Shown piece by piece: positions 1 to 9,013 of a DNA stretch of 64,000 nt (its first letter is position 1; the number at the start of each line of letters is the position of its first letter). A program made the position numbers and the translations under genes. Origin of the DNA: an uncultured Pelagibacteraceae bacterium (GTDB lineage Bacteria; Pseudomonadota; Alphaproteobacteria; Pelagibacterales; Pelagibacteraceae); assembly GCA_902571525.1 (NCBI GenBank), contig CACGCL010000003.1:50813-114812 (forward strand). The letters run 5' to 3'. The notes under the pieces were generated by a model. It saw only the letters and a list, made by a program, of their open reading frames with translations, made no database searches and was not told where the DNA came from.

Positions 1-257
1 TTTCCAACAGAAAATTTTCTAACTATATCGTGCATTATAGAGGAATTAGTTGTTGTTTCACCCTCTTCTTTAATCTCTACATTAGATATGCTGTGTACAA
101 AAATCATATCTAAATCTGTTGCAGTTATTTTTAAAATTTTGTTTTTTGCCTCAATTAAAACGTTAGAAAGAATAGGCAATGTACTTCTTCTTTCAATAAC
201 ATTTTGGCAAAAACCAAGTGACTCTTGTAAATCTTTTTGACTAATACTAAATTTCAT
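1..257 (-). CDS. dnaN: DNA polymerase III sliding clamp (beta subunit), N-terminal part
   Basis: This is the first ~85 codons of the beta clamp, running off the left edge. The clamp encircles DNA and tethers polymerase III. The start (ATG on the minus strand at 257) gives a typical DnaN opening (MKFSISQKDL), followed by the RRSTLPILSNVLIEA and ATDLDM segments of clamp domain 1. The start codon lies 11 nt inside the end of dnaA (stop at 247), so the two genes are probably translationally coupled in the standard dnaA-dnaN order. The C-terminal two thirds are outside the window. Confidence 0.95.
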   Translation of the reverse strand, partial: MKFSISQKDLQESLGFCQNVIERRSTLPILSNVLIEAKNKILKITATDLDMIFVHSISNVEIKEEGETTTNSSIMHDIVRKFSVG

Positions 258-1635
258 TCTCTTTTTTATACAAAATCTGATTTTTCAAATAACTAATTCC
301 ATTAGATATATCGTTATTATCGCTTTTTAACTTCTCTATTGTCTTAACAGAATGTATCACAGTAGTGTGGTCTCTATTGGAAAATTCTCTACCTATTTCA
401 GGTAAAGATTTTGTAGTAAGAGTTTTGGAGAGGTAAATTGCAACTTGTCTGGGTCTAACTAAATACCTGGATCTTCTGGAAGAAAGCATTTCATTTTTGC
501 TTATTTTAAAATATTTGCACACCAAAGTTTGTATATTATCAATTGTTATATTAGTTTCATTTACACTTAATAAATCTTTTAAAATTATTTTAACTTCGTT
601 TAAATTAGGAGCCCTATTATAAATTCTGGAAAATGACGCAACCCTGTTTAGAGCGCCTACTAATTCTCTAATACTATTACGAATTTCACTACTTATAAAT
701 TTTAATATTTCTTCAGACAATTTTAATTTTTCACTGTATAAAATATTTAATTCATCGACTTTAGTTTTTAGAATTTTTAAACGTAAATCATATTCAGGGC
801 TTTGAATATCAACTACTAAACCTCCAGAAAATCTTGATTTGATCCTTTCTTGTATTTTTATAAGCTTATTAGGTGGTCTATCAGCAGATAGAATAACTTG
901 TGAACCTTTATCTATTAAGGAATTAAATGTATGAAAAAATTCTTCTTGCATAGCTTCTTTTCCATTCATAAATTGAATGTCATCAATTATTAAAACATCC
1001 GTATTTCTAAAATTATCTTTAAATTTTACCATTTCATTCGACTTAATAGCTTTAACGAATTGATACATGAATCTCTCTGCAGATATAAATGTAACTTTTT
1101 TATCTTCTTTAAGTTTAAGACCAATAGCATTTAATAAATGGGTTTTCCCCATTCCAACACCTGCATATAAATAAAAAGGATTATAATGTGAAATTTTTTC
1201 AGAAACTTTTTTTGCAGCTTCAAAAGCAAGTTTATTACTCTCTCCAATAATAAAATTCTCAAAGGATTTGTTATAATCTATTCTATAATATTGAACAAAA
1301 GAATCTTTTATAAAGGATATTTTATTTTCTGAATTTTGTTTAATCTCTTTGTTAATACCATCTATTTTATTCTCTATTTTAAACTCGATTCTAATTATTT
1401 CTTTATTTATCTTTTTAATTGTTCCTAGAATTTGATCAAGGTATCTAGAGACAATCCAGTCTCTAATAAATCTTGTTGATACTGAAACCAATATATAGTT
1501 TGAGAATTTTTCTTCAAAAACAATTTTTTTTAACCAACTTTCGTAAATTTCATTACCAAATTGATGTCGTAATTCTTTTTGAATAACTTCCCAGTTAAAT
1601 TTCTTATCAATACTAACATTTAAATTATTTATCAT
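247..1635 (-). CDS. dnaA: Chromosomal replication initiator DnaA
   Basis: AAA+ initiator that binds DnaA boxes at oriC and melts the origin. Visible parts, in order: a short N-terminal domain I (WEVIQKELRHQFG), a variable linker, the AAA+ core opening with YNKSFENFIIGESN, Walker A GVGMGKTHLLNAIG, Walker B VLIIDDIQF, and the C-terminal helix-turn-helix signature RDHTTVIHSVKTIEKL. Length is ~462 residues, normal for alphaproteobacteria. An ATG four codons upstream (1647) is also possible. I prefer 1635 because a GGGG run lies 6 nt before it, whereas 1647 has no ribosome-binding site. No convincing cluster of DnaA boxes lies in the 1648-1888 spacer. Confidence 0.97.
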   Translation of the reverse strand: MINNLNVSIDKKFNWEVIQKELRHQFGNEIYESWLKKIVFEEKFSNYILVSVSTRFIRDWIVSRYLDQILGTIKKINKEIIRIEFKIENKIDGINKEIKQNSENKISFIKDSFVQYYRIDYNKSFENFIIGESNKLAFEAAKKVSEKISHYNPFYLYAGVGMGKTHLLNAIGLKLKEDKKVTFISAERFMYQFVKAIKSNEMVKFKDNFRNTDVLIIDDIQFMNGKEAMQEEFFHTFNSLIDKGSQVILSADRPPNKLIKIQERIKSRFSGGLVVDIQSPEYDLRLKILKTKVDELNILYSEKLKLSEEILKFISSEIRNSIRELVGALNRVASFSRIYNRAPNLNEVKIILKDLLSVNETNITIDNIQTLVCKYFKISKNEMLSSRRSRYLVRPRQVAIYLSKTLTTKSLPEIGREFSNRDHTTVIHSVKTIEKLKSDNNDISNGISYLKNQILYKKENEI

Positions 1636-1888
1636 GGGAAACCCCATCTAAAATCTTAAAGATAAATATTCAATAAAATTTTTTAATTTAAATAAAAAAA
1701 ATAAAATCCTTAATTGAATAAATTGTAAATTGAATCTAAAGTTTTTATGATAGTAAAAAAAATATTACTAACAGTTTTGTAATTATTTAAAATTTTATTT
1801 GACTCAATATCTAGTTATAGAAATTGCTATGTGTTTATATGTGGTGTAAGTATATTTAAGGTTGATTCTTTTGGTAACCCTAAGTTGA

Positions 1889-2149
1889 TTAAAGAGCGCT
1901 AATCTTTCTACTTATCCTTGAAATATTTCTTGAAGCATTACCCTTTTTTATTATTCCTGTTTTAGCTATCTTCATTAGCTCAGAATTCAACTTGGGCAAG
2001 TAAGAAAGAGCTTTTTTTTTGTCTTTATTTACAATCAGACCGTTCATTTTTTTTAGAGCTAACCTGTATCGGCTCTTCCTAGCTTTGTTTACAGAGGTTT
2101 GTTTTTTAATTCTTCTTATTCTTTTAATTGCTGATTTTGTATTTGCCAT
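1889..2149 (-). CDS. rpsT: 30S ribosomal protein S20
   Basis: Primary 16S rRNA-binding protein of the small subunit. It begins MANTKSAIKRIRRIKKQ, the family's standard opening, and is a very basic helical protein of 86 residues, the normal size. The frame stays open a further 13 codons upstream, but that stretch does not look like S20, so ATG at 2149 is the start. It sits between dnaA and mutM, as in many alphaproteobacteria. A stretch reading AAGGTTATA lies ahead of the start as a weak ribosome-binding site. Confidence 0.96.
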   Translation of the reverse strand: MANTKSAIKRIRRIKKQTSVNKARKSRYRLALKKMNGLIVNKDKKKALSYLPKLNSELMKIAKTGIIKKGNASRNISRISRKISAL

Positions 2150-2197
2150 GTGACGCGTTGGTATAACCTTAGAAAACGGTATGGTCAATAAATTTTT

Positions 2198-3052
2198 TTA
2201 TTTTTGACAAAAATTACAAATATAAGTCGACCTATTTGAAATATACATTTTTTGGATAATTCCTTTGCATTTATTGTTTTTACATTTTTGATTTTCTCTA
2301 TCATAAACGTTAAATTTTGTTTGAAAAGTTCCACCACTTCCAGAAATGCCCTTAAAGTCCTTAATTGATGAACCACCAAATTTTATTGCATTTCTTAGTG
2401 TCGATCTTGAGAATTGAATAATTTTATCTAAGTCTATTTGGCTCAATTCTTTTACACTTTTCATAGGAGAGATTTGGGATTTAAATAATATCTCATTAGC
2501 GTAAATATTTCCTATGCCTGAAACAATTTTTTGATCTAATAAAAAATTTTTTATATTTTTCTTTCTATTTATAATTTTTTTTTTAAGATAAAATATATTA
2601 AATTTTTTATCTAACGCTTCTGGTCCTATTCTTTTAAAATAGTCTTCAAAATTTTGTTTGTTATTTAATATTTTAAAATATCCAAATCTCCTGGGATCAT
2701 TATAAATTAATTTAAACTTTTTAAAATTAATTATTATATGATTATGTTTTTTTGGTAAAATTGGATTACTATAAAAACTTAAATTTGAAATTTTTTTATT
2801 TGTAGGTATATGTAAGGTTCCTGACATTCCTAAGTGCAAAATTGTATAAAAATCATTATCAAAATCAAATATTATATATTTGGACTTGCGTTCAATATTT
2901 TTAACGATTTTATTTTTTAAAATATATTCGAAATTTGGTGGAAGCTTGAACCTTAAATTTCTATTGTTTACAGTAATTTTAATAATTTTATGGTTTTTAA
3001 TCGTTTTTTTTAAAGAACGTGTTACTACTTCTACTTCTGGTAATTCTGGCAT
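2198..3052 (-). CDS. mutM: Formamidopyrimidine-DNA glycosylase (Fpg/MutM)
   Basis: Base-excision repair enzyme that removes 8-oxoguanine and ring-opened purines. The catalytic N-terminal proline is present (MPELPEVEVV). The helix-two-turn-helix region follows (LLDQKIVSGIGNIYANEILF), then the DFKGISGSGGTFQ segment, and finally a C-terminal four-cysteine zinc finger (CKNNKCKG...CNFCQK). At 284 residues it is full length. It is divergent from ubiE, with only 35 bp between the two starts. Confidence 0.96.
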   Translation of the reverse strand: MPELPEVEVVTRSLKKTIKNHKIIKITVNNRNLRFKLPPNFEYILKNKIVKNIERKSKYIIFDFDNDFYTILHLGMSGTLHIPTNKKISNLSFYSNPILPKKHNHIIINFKKFKLIYNDPRRFGYFKILNNKQNFEDYFKRIGPEALDKKFNIFYLKKKIINRKKNIKNFLLDQKIVSGIGNIYANEILFKSQISPMKSVKELSQIDLDKIIQFSRSTLRNAIKFGGSSIKDFKGISGSGGTFQTKFNVYDRENQKCKNNKCKGIIQKMYISNRSTYICNFCQK

Positions 3053-3087
3053 TTAACACTATATTACTAAAAAAAAATATTATTACT

Positions 3088-3792
3088 ATGCAACAAAATC
3101 TCCAGCAAAAAAAAGGGTTAGTTAAAAGTGTTTTTGACTCAGTTTATAGCAAATATGACTTGATGAATGACTTTATGTCATTTGGTGTTCATAGATATTG
3201 GAAGAGAGAATTGATAAGATTAATTAATCCATCTGCAAAGGATACACTTGTGGATGTTGCGTGTGGAACGGGTGACATAGCGAAGTTATTTTCGGATGTT
3301 AATCAAAACCAATCAAAAATTTTGTGCGTGGATTTTAATCGTAAAATGTTATCAGAGGGAAAAAAAAGGCTCAAAAACTATAAAAACATTAAATGGAAAC
3401 TCTCTAATGCAGAAAATCTTTATTTACCTAGTAATAGTTTTGATTTTTATACAATTAGCTTTGGGCTAAGAAACACAAAAAATATTAATAAATCTATAAA
3501 AGAAGCTTACAGGGTTTTAAAAAAAGGAGGTAGATTTTTTTGTCTAGAATTTTCAAAAATTCAAAATCAGAATTTAGAAATTTTATATAAAAATTATTCC
3601 AAATTTATTCCAGCAATTGGAAAAATCGTTGTTGGAGAGAGCAAACCATATGAATACTTAATCAAAAGTATTGAAAATTTCGTAAATCAAGAGGAATTAA
3701 CCGAAATTTTAAAAAAAAATAAATTTTACAAGTCAAGTTATAAGAATCTTTCAGGAGGTATAGTTTCGATACATTCAGGATGGAAAATATGA
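3088..3792 (+). CDS. ubiE: Ubiquinone biosynthesis C-methyltransferase UbiE
   Basis: SAM-dependent C-methyltransferase of ubiquinone (and menaquinone, where made) synthesis. Visible motifs are VFDSVYSKYDLMNDFMSFG near the N terminus, SAM-binding motif I LVDVACGTGDIA, the FDFYTISFGLRN segment and LKKGGRFFCLEFS. The reading frame extends 23 codons upstream with a poly-Leu stretch that overlaps mutM. The true start is ATG at 3088 (MQQNLQQKKGLVKSVFD), giving 234 residues. The stop overlaps the ubiB start in ATGA. Confidence 0.95.
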   Translation: MQQNLQQKKGLVKSVFDSVYSKYDLMNDFMSFGVHRYWKRELIRLINPSAKDTLVDVACGTGDIAKLFSDVNQNQSKILCVDFNRKMLSEGKKRLKNYKNIKWKLSNAENLYLPSNSFDFYTISFGLRNTKNINKSIKEAYRVLKKGGRFFCLEFSKIQNQNLEILYKNYSKFIPAIGKIVVGESKPYEYLIKSIENFVNQEELTEILKKNKFYKSSYKNLSGGIVSIHSGWKI

Positions 3793-5348
3793 TAAAAAAA
3801 ATTATTATATTGTTTCAAATTGCGAGAAAAATAGGATCATCAGAAATTATAGATATTGTCGATAAAACTCATAAAGTTCCATTTTTTATTAAATTACTTT
3901 TTAACTTAGTATCTTTTTCTTTAGGAAAAAATAAAAAAAAACTAGAGAGTGCTTCTGATTTAGCTTCAAGTATTCAAAACTTAGGTACTACTTTTATAAA
4001 ACTTGGTCAATTCTTAGCAACAAGACCAGATATAATTGGTGAAGAGTTAACTAAAAATTTAGAGAAACTACAAGACAAATTACCACCTTTTTCAAAATCT
4101 GTTGCTGAAAATATTATTAAAAAGGATCTTGGAGGAGTCGCAGCAAAAAGTATAATTGAATTCTCCGAGCCTATTGCAGCAGCATCAATAGCTCAAGTTC
4201 ATAAAGCAAAAATAAACGAAGCTAATATTATTAAAGATGTAGCTATAAAAGTTTTAAGACCGAATATTAAGGAAATTTTCAATTCTGAAATTGATGCAAT
4301 AATGATGTTAGCTTATTTGGTTGAAACATTTATTCCAAAAACAAAAAGATTACGATTAATTGAAGTGGTTTTTTTGTTTAAGGAGATAACAAATAATGAA
4401 ATGGATTTAAGATTTGAAGCAGCAGCAGCTAATGAATACTTAGAAAACACTAAGAATGATTTGGGTTTTAACGTCCCTAAAATATATTGGAATTTTACAA
4501 GTGAAAATATTCTTACCTTGGATTGGATTGATGGAGTATCTATAAGAGAAAAAGAAAAATTGAGAGAAAGTGGAGTAAATACCTCTAAGGTTGCATCAAA
4601 TTTAATACAACACTTTCTAAGACAAGCAGTTAGAGATGGTTTTTTTCATGCTGATATGCATCAAGGAAATATTTTTATAAATTCCTCAGGACAAATTGTT
4701 CCTATTGATTTTGGGATTATGGGAAGAATTGACAAATTAAATAGAAGATACTTAGCAGAGATATTGTTTGGTTTTGTAAATCGAGATTATAAGAAAGTAG
4801 CAGAGGTTCACTTGCTTGCAGGATTAGTGCCAAAAAACGTTTCAGTTGATGAGCTTGCTCAAGCTTTAAGATCAATTGGAGAGCCAATATTTGGTCAAAG
4901 TGTTAAAGATATATCTGGAGGAAAATTATTGAAACAATTATTTGATATAACTGAAAAATTTAACATGCAAACACAGCCACAACTTTTGTTACTTCAAAAA
5001 ACGATGGTAGTTGTTGAAGGGGTTTCAAGAAAACTAGATCCAAATACTAATATATGGGAAACTTCAAGGCCAGTATTAGAAAACTGGTTAAAAGAAACCA
5101 AAGATCCAATTAAAAACGCATTAGACTCTCTTAAAGACTCTGCGGAGATTTTAAAAAAGATTCCAGAATTTCCAAAAGTTATGGAAAACGCAAACCAGGC
5201 TTTAGCATTTTTAGCTAGTGGTCAAATTCCACAAAATACTAATTCTTATTCTTCACTAACTGAGAAGAAAAATGAGATGAAATCCTTAAGAAACCAAAGT
5301 ATTATTGGTGTATTAATACTTGTTTTTTTAGGTGTCATAGTATTTTAA
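3789..5348 (+). CDS. ubiB: UbiB, ABC1/ADCK atypical kinase for ubiquinone synthesis
   Basis: Membrane-associated atypical kinase/ATPase needed for ubiquinone synthesis. It has the family's N-terminal KxGQ-type motif (FIKLGQFLATRPDI), the Ala-rich loop (EPIAAASIAQVHKA), the catalytic HADMHQGNIF and the metal-binding PIDFGIMG. One hydrophobic helix lies at the C terminus (near residues 500-517). ATG at 3789 overlaps the ubiE stop and has AGGA 8 nt upstream. An ATG at 3780 is possible but sits directly on that AGGA. The order ubiE-ubiB-coaBC-dut is a common alphaproteobacterial arrangement. Confidence 0.95.
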   Translation: MIKKIIILFQIARKIGSSEIIDIVDKTHKVPFFIKLLFNLVSFSLGKNKKKLESASDLASSIQNLGTTFIKLGQFLATRPDIIGEELTKNLEKLQDKLPPFSKSVAENIIKKDLGGVAAKSIIEFSEPIAAASIAQVHKAKINEANIIKDVAIKVLRPNIKEIFNSEIDAIMMLAYLVETFIPKTKRLRLIEVVFLFKEITNNEMDLRFEAAAANEYLENTKNDLGFNVPKIYWNFTSENILTLDWIDGVSIREKEKLRESGVNTSKVASNLIQHFLRQAVRDGFFHADMHQGNIFINSSGQIVPIDFGIMGRIDKLNRRYLAEILFGFVNRDYKKVAEVHLLAGLVPKNVSVDELAQALRSIGEPIFGQSVKDISGGKLLKQLFDITEKFNMQTQPQLLLLQKTMVVVEGVSRKLDPNTNIWETSRPVLENWLKETKDPIKNALDSLKDSAEILKKIPEFPKVMENANQALAFLASGQIPQNTNSYSSLTEKKNEMKSLRNQSIIGVLILVFLGVIVF

Positions 5349-5354
5349 TTCGTT

Positions 5355-6563
5355 ATGAAATTTTTAGAAAAAAAAAGAATATTAATTATAATTTCTGGTG
5401 GCATTGCTGCCTACAAATCGTTAGATTTGATTAGATCTCTCACAAAGCTTCAGTGTGAAGTTAAAACTATTCTTACAAAAGGTGGTGCTGAATTTGTTAC
5501 ACCTTTATCGATTTCATCACTTTCAAAAAATAAAGTTTATTCAGATATATATTCTGCTGAGAATGAATCTGAAATGGATCACATTTCTCTATCAAGATGG
5601 GCAGACTTAATACTAATAGCTCCAGCTACCTCAAATATTATTGCAAAAATGAGCCAAGGTATTAGTGATGATTTAGCGACAACTGTTGTTCAAGCATCTA
5701 ACAAAAATATATTTGTTTGTCCCGCTATGAATGTAAGAATGTGGGAACATGCCTCAAATAGGCAAAATCTAGAAAAAATTAAAAGCTACAATTACAGAGT
5801 CATAGGACCATTTAGTGGGGAAATGGCATGTGGAGAATACGGCGATGGACGATTGGCTGATATAGAATATATACTTAAAGAACTTGATAATTTTTTTAAA
5901 TTTAAAAGTAGTAATAAAAAATTAAGAGCAATTGTTACAGCAGGCCCAACACAAGAATATATAGACCCTGTTAGGTATATTTCAAATAGATCAAGTGGTA
6001 AACAAGGCTACGAGATAGCAAAATCATTATTTAACAATGGTTTTGACACAACTTTAATTTCTGGTCCATCAAGACTTGCCTCTAATCCGAACATTAATTT
6101 ATTAAGAGTAAATACTGCTGAAGAAATGTATAAGAAGACAGTAGAAAATTTACCGTGTGATGTTGCTATTTTTTGTGCAGCTGTAGGTGATTTTAAAGTA
6201 AAAAATTTAAGTAAGGATAAAATAAAAAAAAATAATGTTCTAAAATTAAATTTTGAAAAAAATATAGATATTTTAGAGTTAATATCTAAAAATAATAACA
6301 AACCAAAATTAGTGATAGGTTTCTCAGCTGAAACTAGTAATTTACACTCTAATAGTAAAAAAAAACTACAAAATAAAGGTTGTGATTGGATAATAGCTAA
6401 TGATGTTAGCAAAAATGATATTGGGTTTGACTCTGATTTTAATGAGGTTGCAATATTCTATAAAAATGAAAATATTAGTGACGAAATTATTTCCAAAAAT
6501 TATAAATCAGTAGTGGCTGATGAGATTGTGAAAAGAGTTATCAATCAGCTAAATTTGATTTAA
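5355..6563 (+). CDS. coaBC: Bifunctional phosphopantothenoylcysteine decarboxylase / phosphopantothenate-cysteine ligase
   Basis: Two-domain enzyme of coenzyme A synthesis. The N-terminal flavoprotein decarboxylase (CoaC) shows IISGGIAAYKSLD, the catalytic His in MDHISLSRWAD, the PAMNVRMW motif and the ACGEYGDGRL substrate clamp. The C-terminal ligase (CoaB, from about residue 190) starts AIVTAGPTQEYIDPVR and carries the ISNRSSGKQGY motif. At 402 residues it is the normal fused length. It lies 6 nt after ubiB, and its TAA shares one base with the ATG of dut. Confidence 0.96.
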   Translation: MKFLEKKRILIIISGGIAAYKSLDLIRSLTKLQCEVKTILTKGGAEFVTPLSISSLSKNKVYSDIYSAENESEMDHISLSRWADLILIAPATSNIIAKMSQGISDDLATTVVQASNKNIFVCPAMNVRMWEHASNRQNLEKIKSYNYRVIGPFSGEMACGEYGDGRLADIEYILKELDNFFKFKSSNKKLRAIVTAGPTQEYIDPVRYISNRSSGKQGYEIAKSLFNNGFDTTLISGPSRLASNPNINLLRVNTAEEMYKKTVENLPCDVAIFCAAVGDFKVKNLSKDKIKKNNVLKLNFEKNIDILELISKNNNKPKLVIGFSAETSNLHSNSKKKLQNKGCDWIIANDVSKNDIGFDSDFNEVAIFYKNENISDEIISKNYKSVVADEIVKRVINQLNLI

Positions 6564-7003
6564 TGGTCAAAATATTAATTAAAAAGACTAGTAAAGAAGT
6601 AATCACTCCAAAGTACAAAACTAAAGGTTCATCAGGTTTAGATTTATCTGCATTTATAAATAAAAAAGTTGTGGTTAAACCAAATAGCTCAGAGTTAATT
6701 CCAACAGGTTTACAGGTTGCAATACCTGGAGAATTCGAAATTCAAATACGACCTAGATCTGGTTTGGCTGCTAAAGAAAGCATTGGTGTGTTAAATTCCC
6801 CAGGCACTATAGATAGTGACTATAGAGGTGAATTAAAAATTATATTATTCAATCATGGTGACAAAGATTTCATAATAAATAATGGGGATAGAATAGCTCA
6901 GATGGTTTTAGTTCCAATTCTTAAGATGGAATTTGAGGAAGTTGATAGTTTACCTGATACTGTTAGAGGTCAAGGTGGTTTTGGATCTACAGGAAAAAAA
7001 TGA
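6563..7003 (+). CDS. dut: dUTP diphosphatase (dUTPase)
   Basis: Hydrolyses dUTP to dUMP, supplying dTMP synthesis and keeping uracil out of DNA. All five trimeric-dUTPase motifs are visible: SSGLDLSA, RPRSGLA, the NSPGTIDSDYRGE motif with its catalytic Asp, GDRIAQMVL and the C-terminal GQGGFGSTG arm. It is 146 residues long, typical for the family. It overlaps coaBC by 1 nt and the next gene by 4 nt, so it belongs to the same operon. Confidence 0.97.
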   Translation: MVKILIKKTSKEVITPKYKTKGSSGLDLSAFINKKVVVKPNSSELIPTGLQVAIPGEFEIQIRPRSGLAAKESIGVLNSPGTIDSDYRGELKIILFNHGDKDFIINNGDRIAQMVLVPILKMEFEEVDSLPDTVRGQGGFGSTGKK

Positions 7004-7719
7004 GCCTTAAAGATAATGAAATAGAAAGATATTCCAGGCAAATTATTTTAAAAGATATAGGGATAAGTGGGCAAAAAAAACTGAAGAAATCGAAAGTTTT
7101 AATTGTAGGTCTTGGAGGACTGGGTTGTCCGGCAGCAGAATATTTAAGCAGGGCTGGGGTTGGCACAATTGGCTTGATTGATCATGATAGAGTTAGTTTA
7201 TCAAATATTCACAGACAATCTGTATTTACTGCTGGTGACATTAAAAAACACAAAGTTGATGTTGTAAAGCAAAGAATAAAAAAAGTTAATTCTCACATAA
7301 GTGTAAAAAGTTTTAAAAAAAAAGTTGATAGTTTTAATATAAGTAAAATAATAAAATCATTTGATATAATAATAGATGGAACAGATAACTTTCAAAGTAA
7401 ATTTTTGATAAATAAATTCTCCAAAATTTTAAAAAAAATTTTTATCACTGGAGCAATAGGGAAATTTGATGGTCATATTTTTGGTTTTGACTTTTCTAAA
7501 AAAAAAAAACCCTGTTTAGAATCTTTTTACCAAGGCATACCAAATATAGACACCTGTGAAGAAGATGGTGTTATTGGTACAGTTGCCGGAGTAGTTGGTA
7601 ACATTCAAGCTAATGAAGCAATAAAATATATACTAGATATTGGAAAAAGACTGGATGGTAAAGTTTTAATCATAAATTTATTAAATCTAGAATTTAGAAT
7701 TAGTAATTTAACAAAATAA
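7000..7719 (+). CDS. ThiF/MoeB-type E1-like adenylyltransferase, zinc cysteines largely lost
   Basis: HesA/MoeB/ThiF family enzyme that adenylates the C-terminal Gly-Gly of a ThiS- or MoaD-like sulfur carrier. The nucleotide fold is clear (GLGGLGCPAAEYL, then DHDRVSLSNIHRQ and DGTDNFQSK). The cysteine of the crossover loop is kept (DTCEEDGVIGTVAG). The two CxxC zinc pairs usual in MoeB and ThiF are not: only one Cys remains at PCLESF, and the C terminus ends without CPxC. At 239 residues it is slightly short. I cannot decide from sequence alone whether it serves thiamine or molybdopterin synthesis. No thiS or moaD is in the window. Confidence 0.85.
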   Translation: MSLKDNEIERYSRQIILKDIGISGQKKLKKSKVLIVGLGGLGCPAAEYLSRAGVGTIGLIDHDRVSLSNIHRQSVFTAGDIKKHKVDVVKQRIKKVNSHISVKSFKKKVDSFNISKIIKSFDIIIDGTDNFQSKFLINKFSKILKKIFITGAIGKFDGHIFGFDFSKKKKPCLESFYQGIPNIDTCEEDGVIGTVAGVVGNIQANEAIKYILDIGKRLDGKVLIINLLNLEFRISNLTK

Positions 7720-7721
7720 AG

Positions 7722-8159
7722 ATGTTAAGAATATTATTTATAACATTAATTATTTTTTTTTTTAGCAACTCTAAAGCAGAAGAAAGTTACTTTCTTTCTT
7801 TAAAATATAATAAAGTAAATGTAAGATATGGACCTGGATTGGACTATCCAATAAAATTTGTATACCTAAAAAAAAATTTCCCTGTTGAAATTATTGATGA
7901 AAAAGAAAATTTTAGAAAAATTTTGGATTATAAAAACAATGGTGGGTGGGTTCATAGGTCTCAACTTAAAAAAAGCAACTCATTAATTGTATTAGAAGAA
8001 AAGATACTTTTTAATAATTTTACAAAATATTCTAAGCCAGTTGCAGTGATTAAAAGTGGAAGAATGTTAATTGTAAAAAAAAAGGAAAAAGAATGGTTCA
8101 AAGTAGTAACAGGAAATTATGCAGGTTGGGTTAATAATGAAAACTTGTGGGGATACTAA
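7722..8159 (+). CDS. Exported protein with two bacterial SH3-like domains
   Basis: 145-residue protein with an N-terminal signal peptide (hydrophobic LFITLIIFFFSNSKAEE) and two SH3b-like repeats. The first holds VNVRYGPGLDYPI and GGWVHRSQL. The second ends NYAGWVNNENLWGY. Such domains usually bind peptidoglycan or other ligands in the periplasm. The family is widespread in alphaproteobacteria as an uncharacterised SH3 domain-containing protein. It closes the ubiE-ubiB-coaBC-dut operon with a 2-nt gap and is convergent with the DUF2061 gene. Confidence 0.8.
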   Translation: MLRILFITLIIFFFSNSKAEESYFLSLKYNKVNVRYGPGLDYPIKFVYLKKNFPVEIIDEKENFRKILDYKNNGGWVHRSQLKKSNSLIVLEEKILFNNFTKYSKPVAVIKSGRMLIVKKKEKEWFKVVTGNYAGWVNNENLWGY

Positions 8160-8160
8160 A

Positions 8161-8400
8161 TTATTTTTTTTTACTTGCCCACCATTTATCAAGCACAAAA
8201 TACCAAACAGAATTAGCTATAGGCTCCACAATAGCATCGGTTAAAGCAACTCCAAAAGATACATCAGCCACAAGCATTAAAACTGTTATAGCTATTGCGA
8301 AGTGACCAATCGTATATACTATTGTTCTTAATATTGAGCCTTTGTTATTCTTATAAACGTCTTTACTTACCTCAAATATACCTTTTGTAAATTCAGTCAT
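8161..8400 (-). CDS. Small membrane protein, DUF2061-like
   Basis: 79-residue membrane protein with two hydrophobic segments: RTIVYTIGHFAIAITVLML, and a second around VALTDAIVEPIANSVWYFV. The layout and the closing WYFVLDKWW resemble DUF2061 proteins, whose function is unknown. Its ATG shares one base with the stop of the upstream hydroxylase (TAATG). It is therefore the last gene of the katG-hydroxylase-DUF2061 operon. Confidence 0.75.
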   Translation of the reverse strand: MTEFTKGIFEVSKDVYKNNKGSILRTIVYTIGHFAIAITVLMLVADVSFGVALTDAIVEPIANSVWYFVLDKWWASKKK

Positions 8401-9011
8401 TATTTAAATGGACTGTCTAACACACATGCTACTAAGTGTATTCTTGCTTGTTCCCCTCCATTAAAAAAATTATGGTATTTAGTATTATTTGTTATCCAAA
8501 TTTTACCATCAGCTGGCAAATGTTTTGCAACATTTTCTATTACCATTGAACAACCAGGATTTGTTATTATTGGCACATGCAGTCTACACTCTGGATCTTT
8601 GTGCCAGCTCAAAGTAGATCTGGGTTCTTTCAGTAATAACCTTACTCTACCTAGTTTAAATTTTTTACTTAAAGTTTCATAAACTTCTTTGAAGTAAGTT
8701 TTTTCGAATTCAGGTAATAGTTTAGTGTATTTAGACTCATTAATCTCTACATCTCTTGAAACCTCTTTTCCAGTTTCATCTGCTATAGTCCAGTATTTGC
8801 CTCTAATATTATTACCTTTTATAGAATTCTCATCATTAGGTATTTGATTAAGAGGTATTGCACCAAAGTGGGTAACCCCTGGTGAATTAAATTTTTTTTC
8901 TTCGAGAATTTTATTTAAATCAGCTCTAAGTCTCTGGATGTCGAATTTTAAATCTGGTACTTCATAAAAGTCCTCAAAACTTACTTTGGGTGAATTAATT
9001 ACAGTTTCCAT
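8400..9011 (-). CDS. 2-oxoglutarate/Fe(II)-dependent aspartyl/asparaginyl beta-hydroxylase-like protein
   Basis: 203-residue member of the aspartyl/asparaginyl beta-hydroxylase (cupin) superfamily. The likely iron ligands are His and Asp in LSWHKDPECRLHVP and the His in NTKYHNFFNGG. The Arg in ARIHLVACV is positioned to bind 2-oxoglutarate. Small proteins of this kind occur in marine bacteria and cyanophages, and their substrates are unknown to me. The start is only 3 nt from the end of katG, so an iron-dependent oxygenase is co-transcribed with a heme peroxidase. Substrate and role are not inferable from sequence. Confidence 0.85.
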   Translation of the reverse strand: METVINSPKVSFEDFYEVPDLKFDIQRLRADLNKILEEKKFNSPGVTHFGAIPLNQIPNDENSIKGNNIRGKYWTIADETGKEVSRDVEINESKYTKLLPEFEKTYFKEVYETLSKKFKLGRVRLLLKEPRSTLSWHKDPECRLHVPIITNPGCSMVIENVAKHLPADGKIWITNNTKYHNFFNGGEQARIHLVACVLDSPFK

Positions 9012-9013
9012 TT

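Noticed and set aside
1648-1888. Possible oriC between dnaA and rpsT
   Set aside because: The spacer is AT-rich but holds no cluster of TTATCCACA-type boxes and no GATC or 13-mer repeats that I could see.
3019-3087. N-terminal extension of UbiE rich in Leu
   Set aside because: It is the reverse complement of the mutM start; the UbiE-like sequence begins at 3088.
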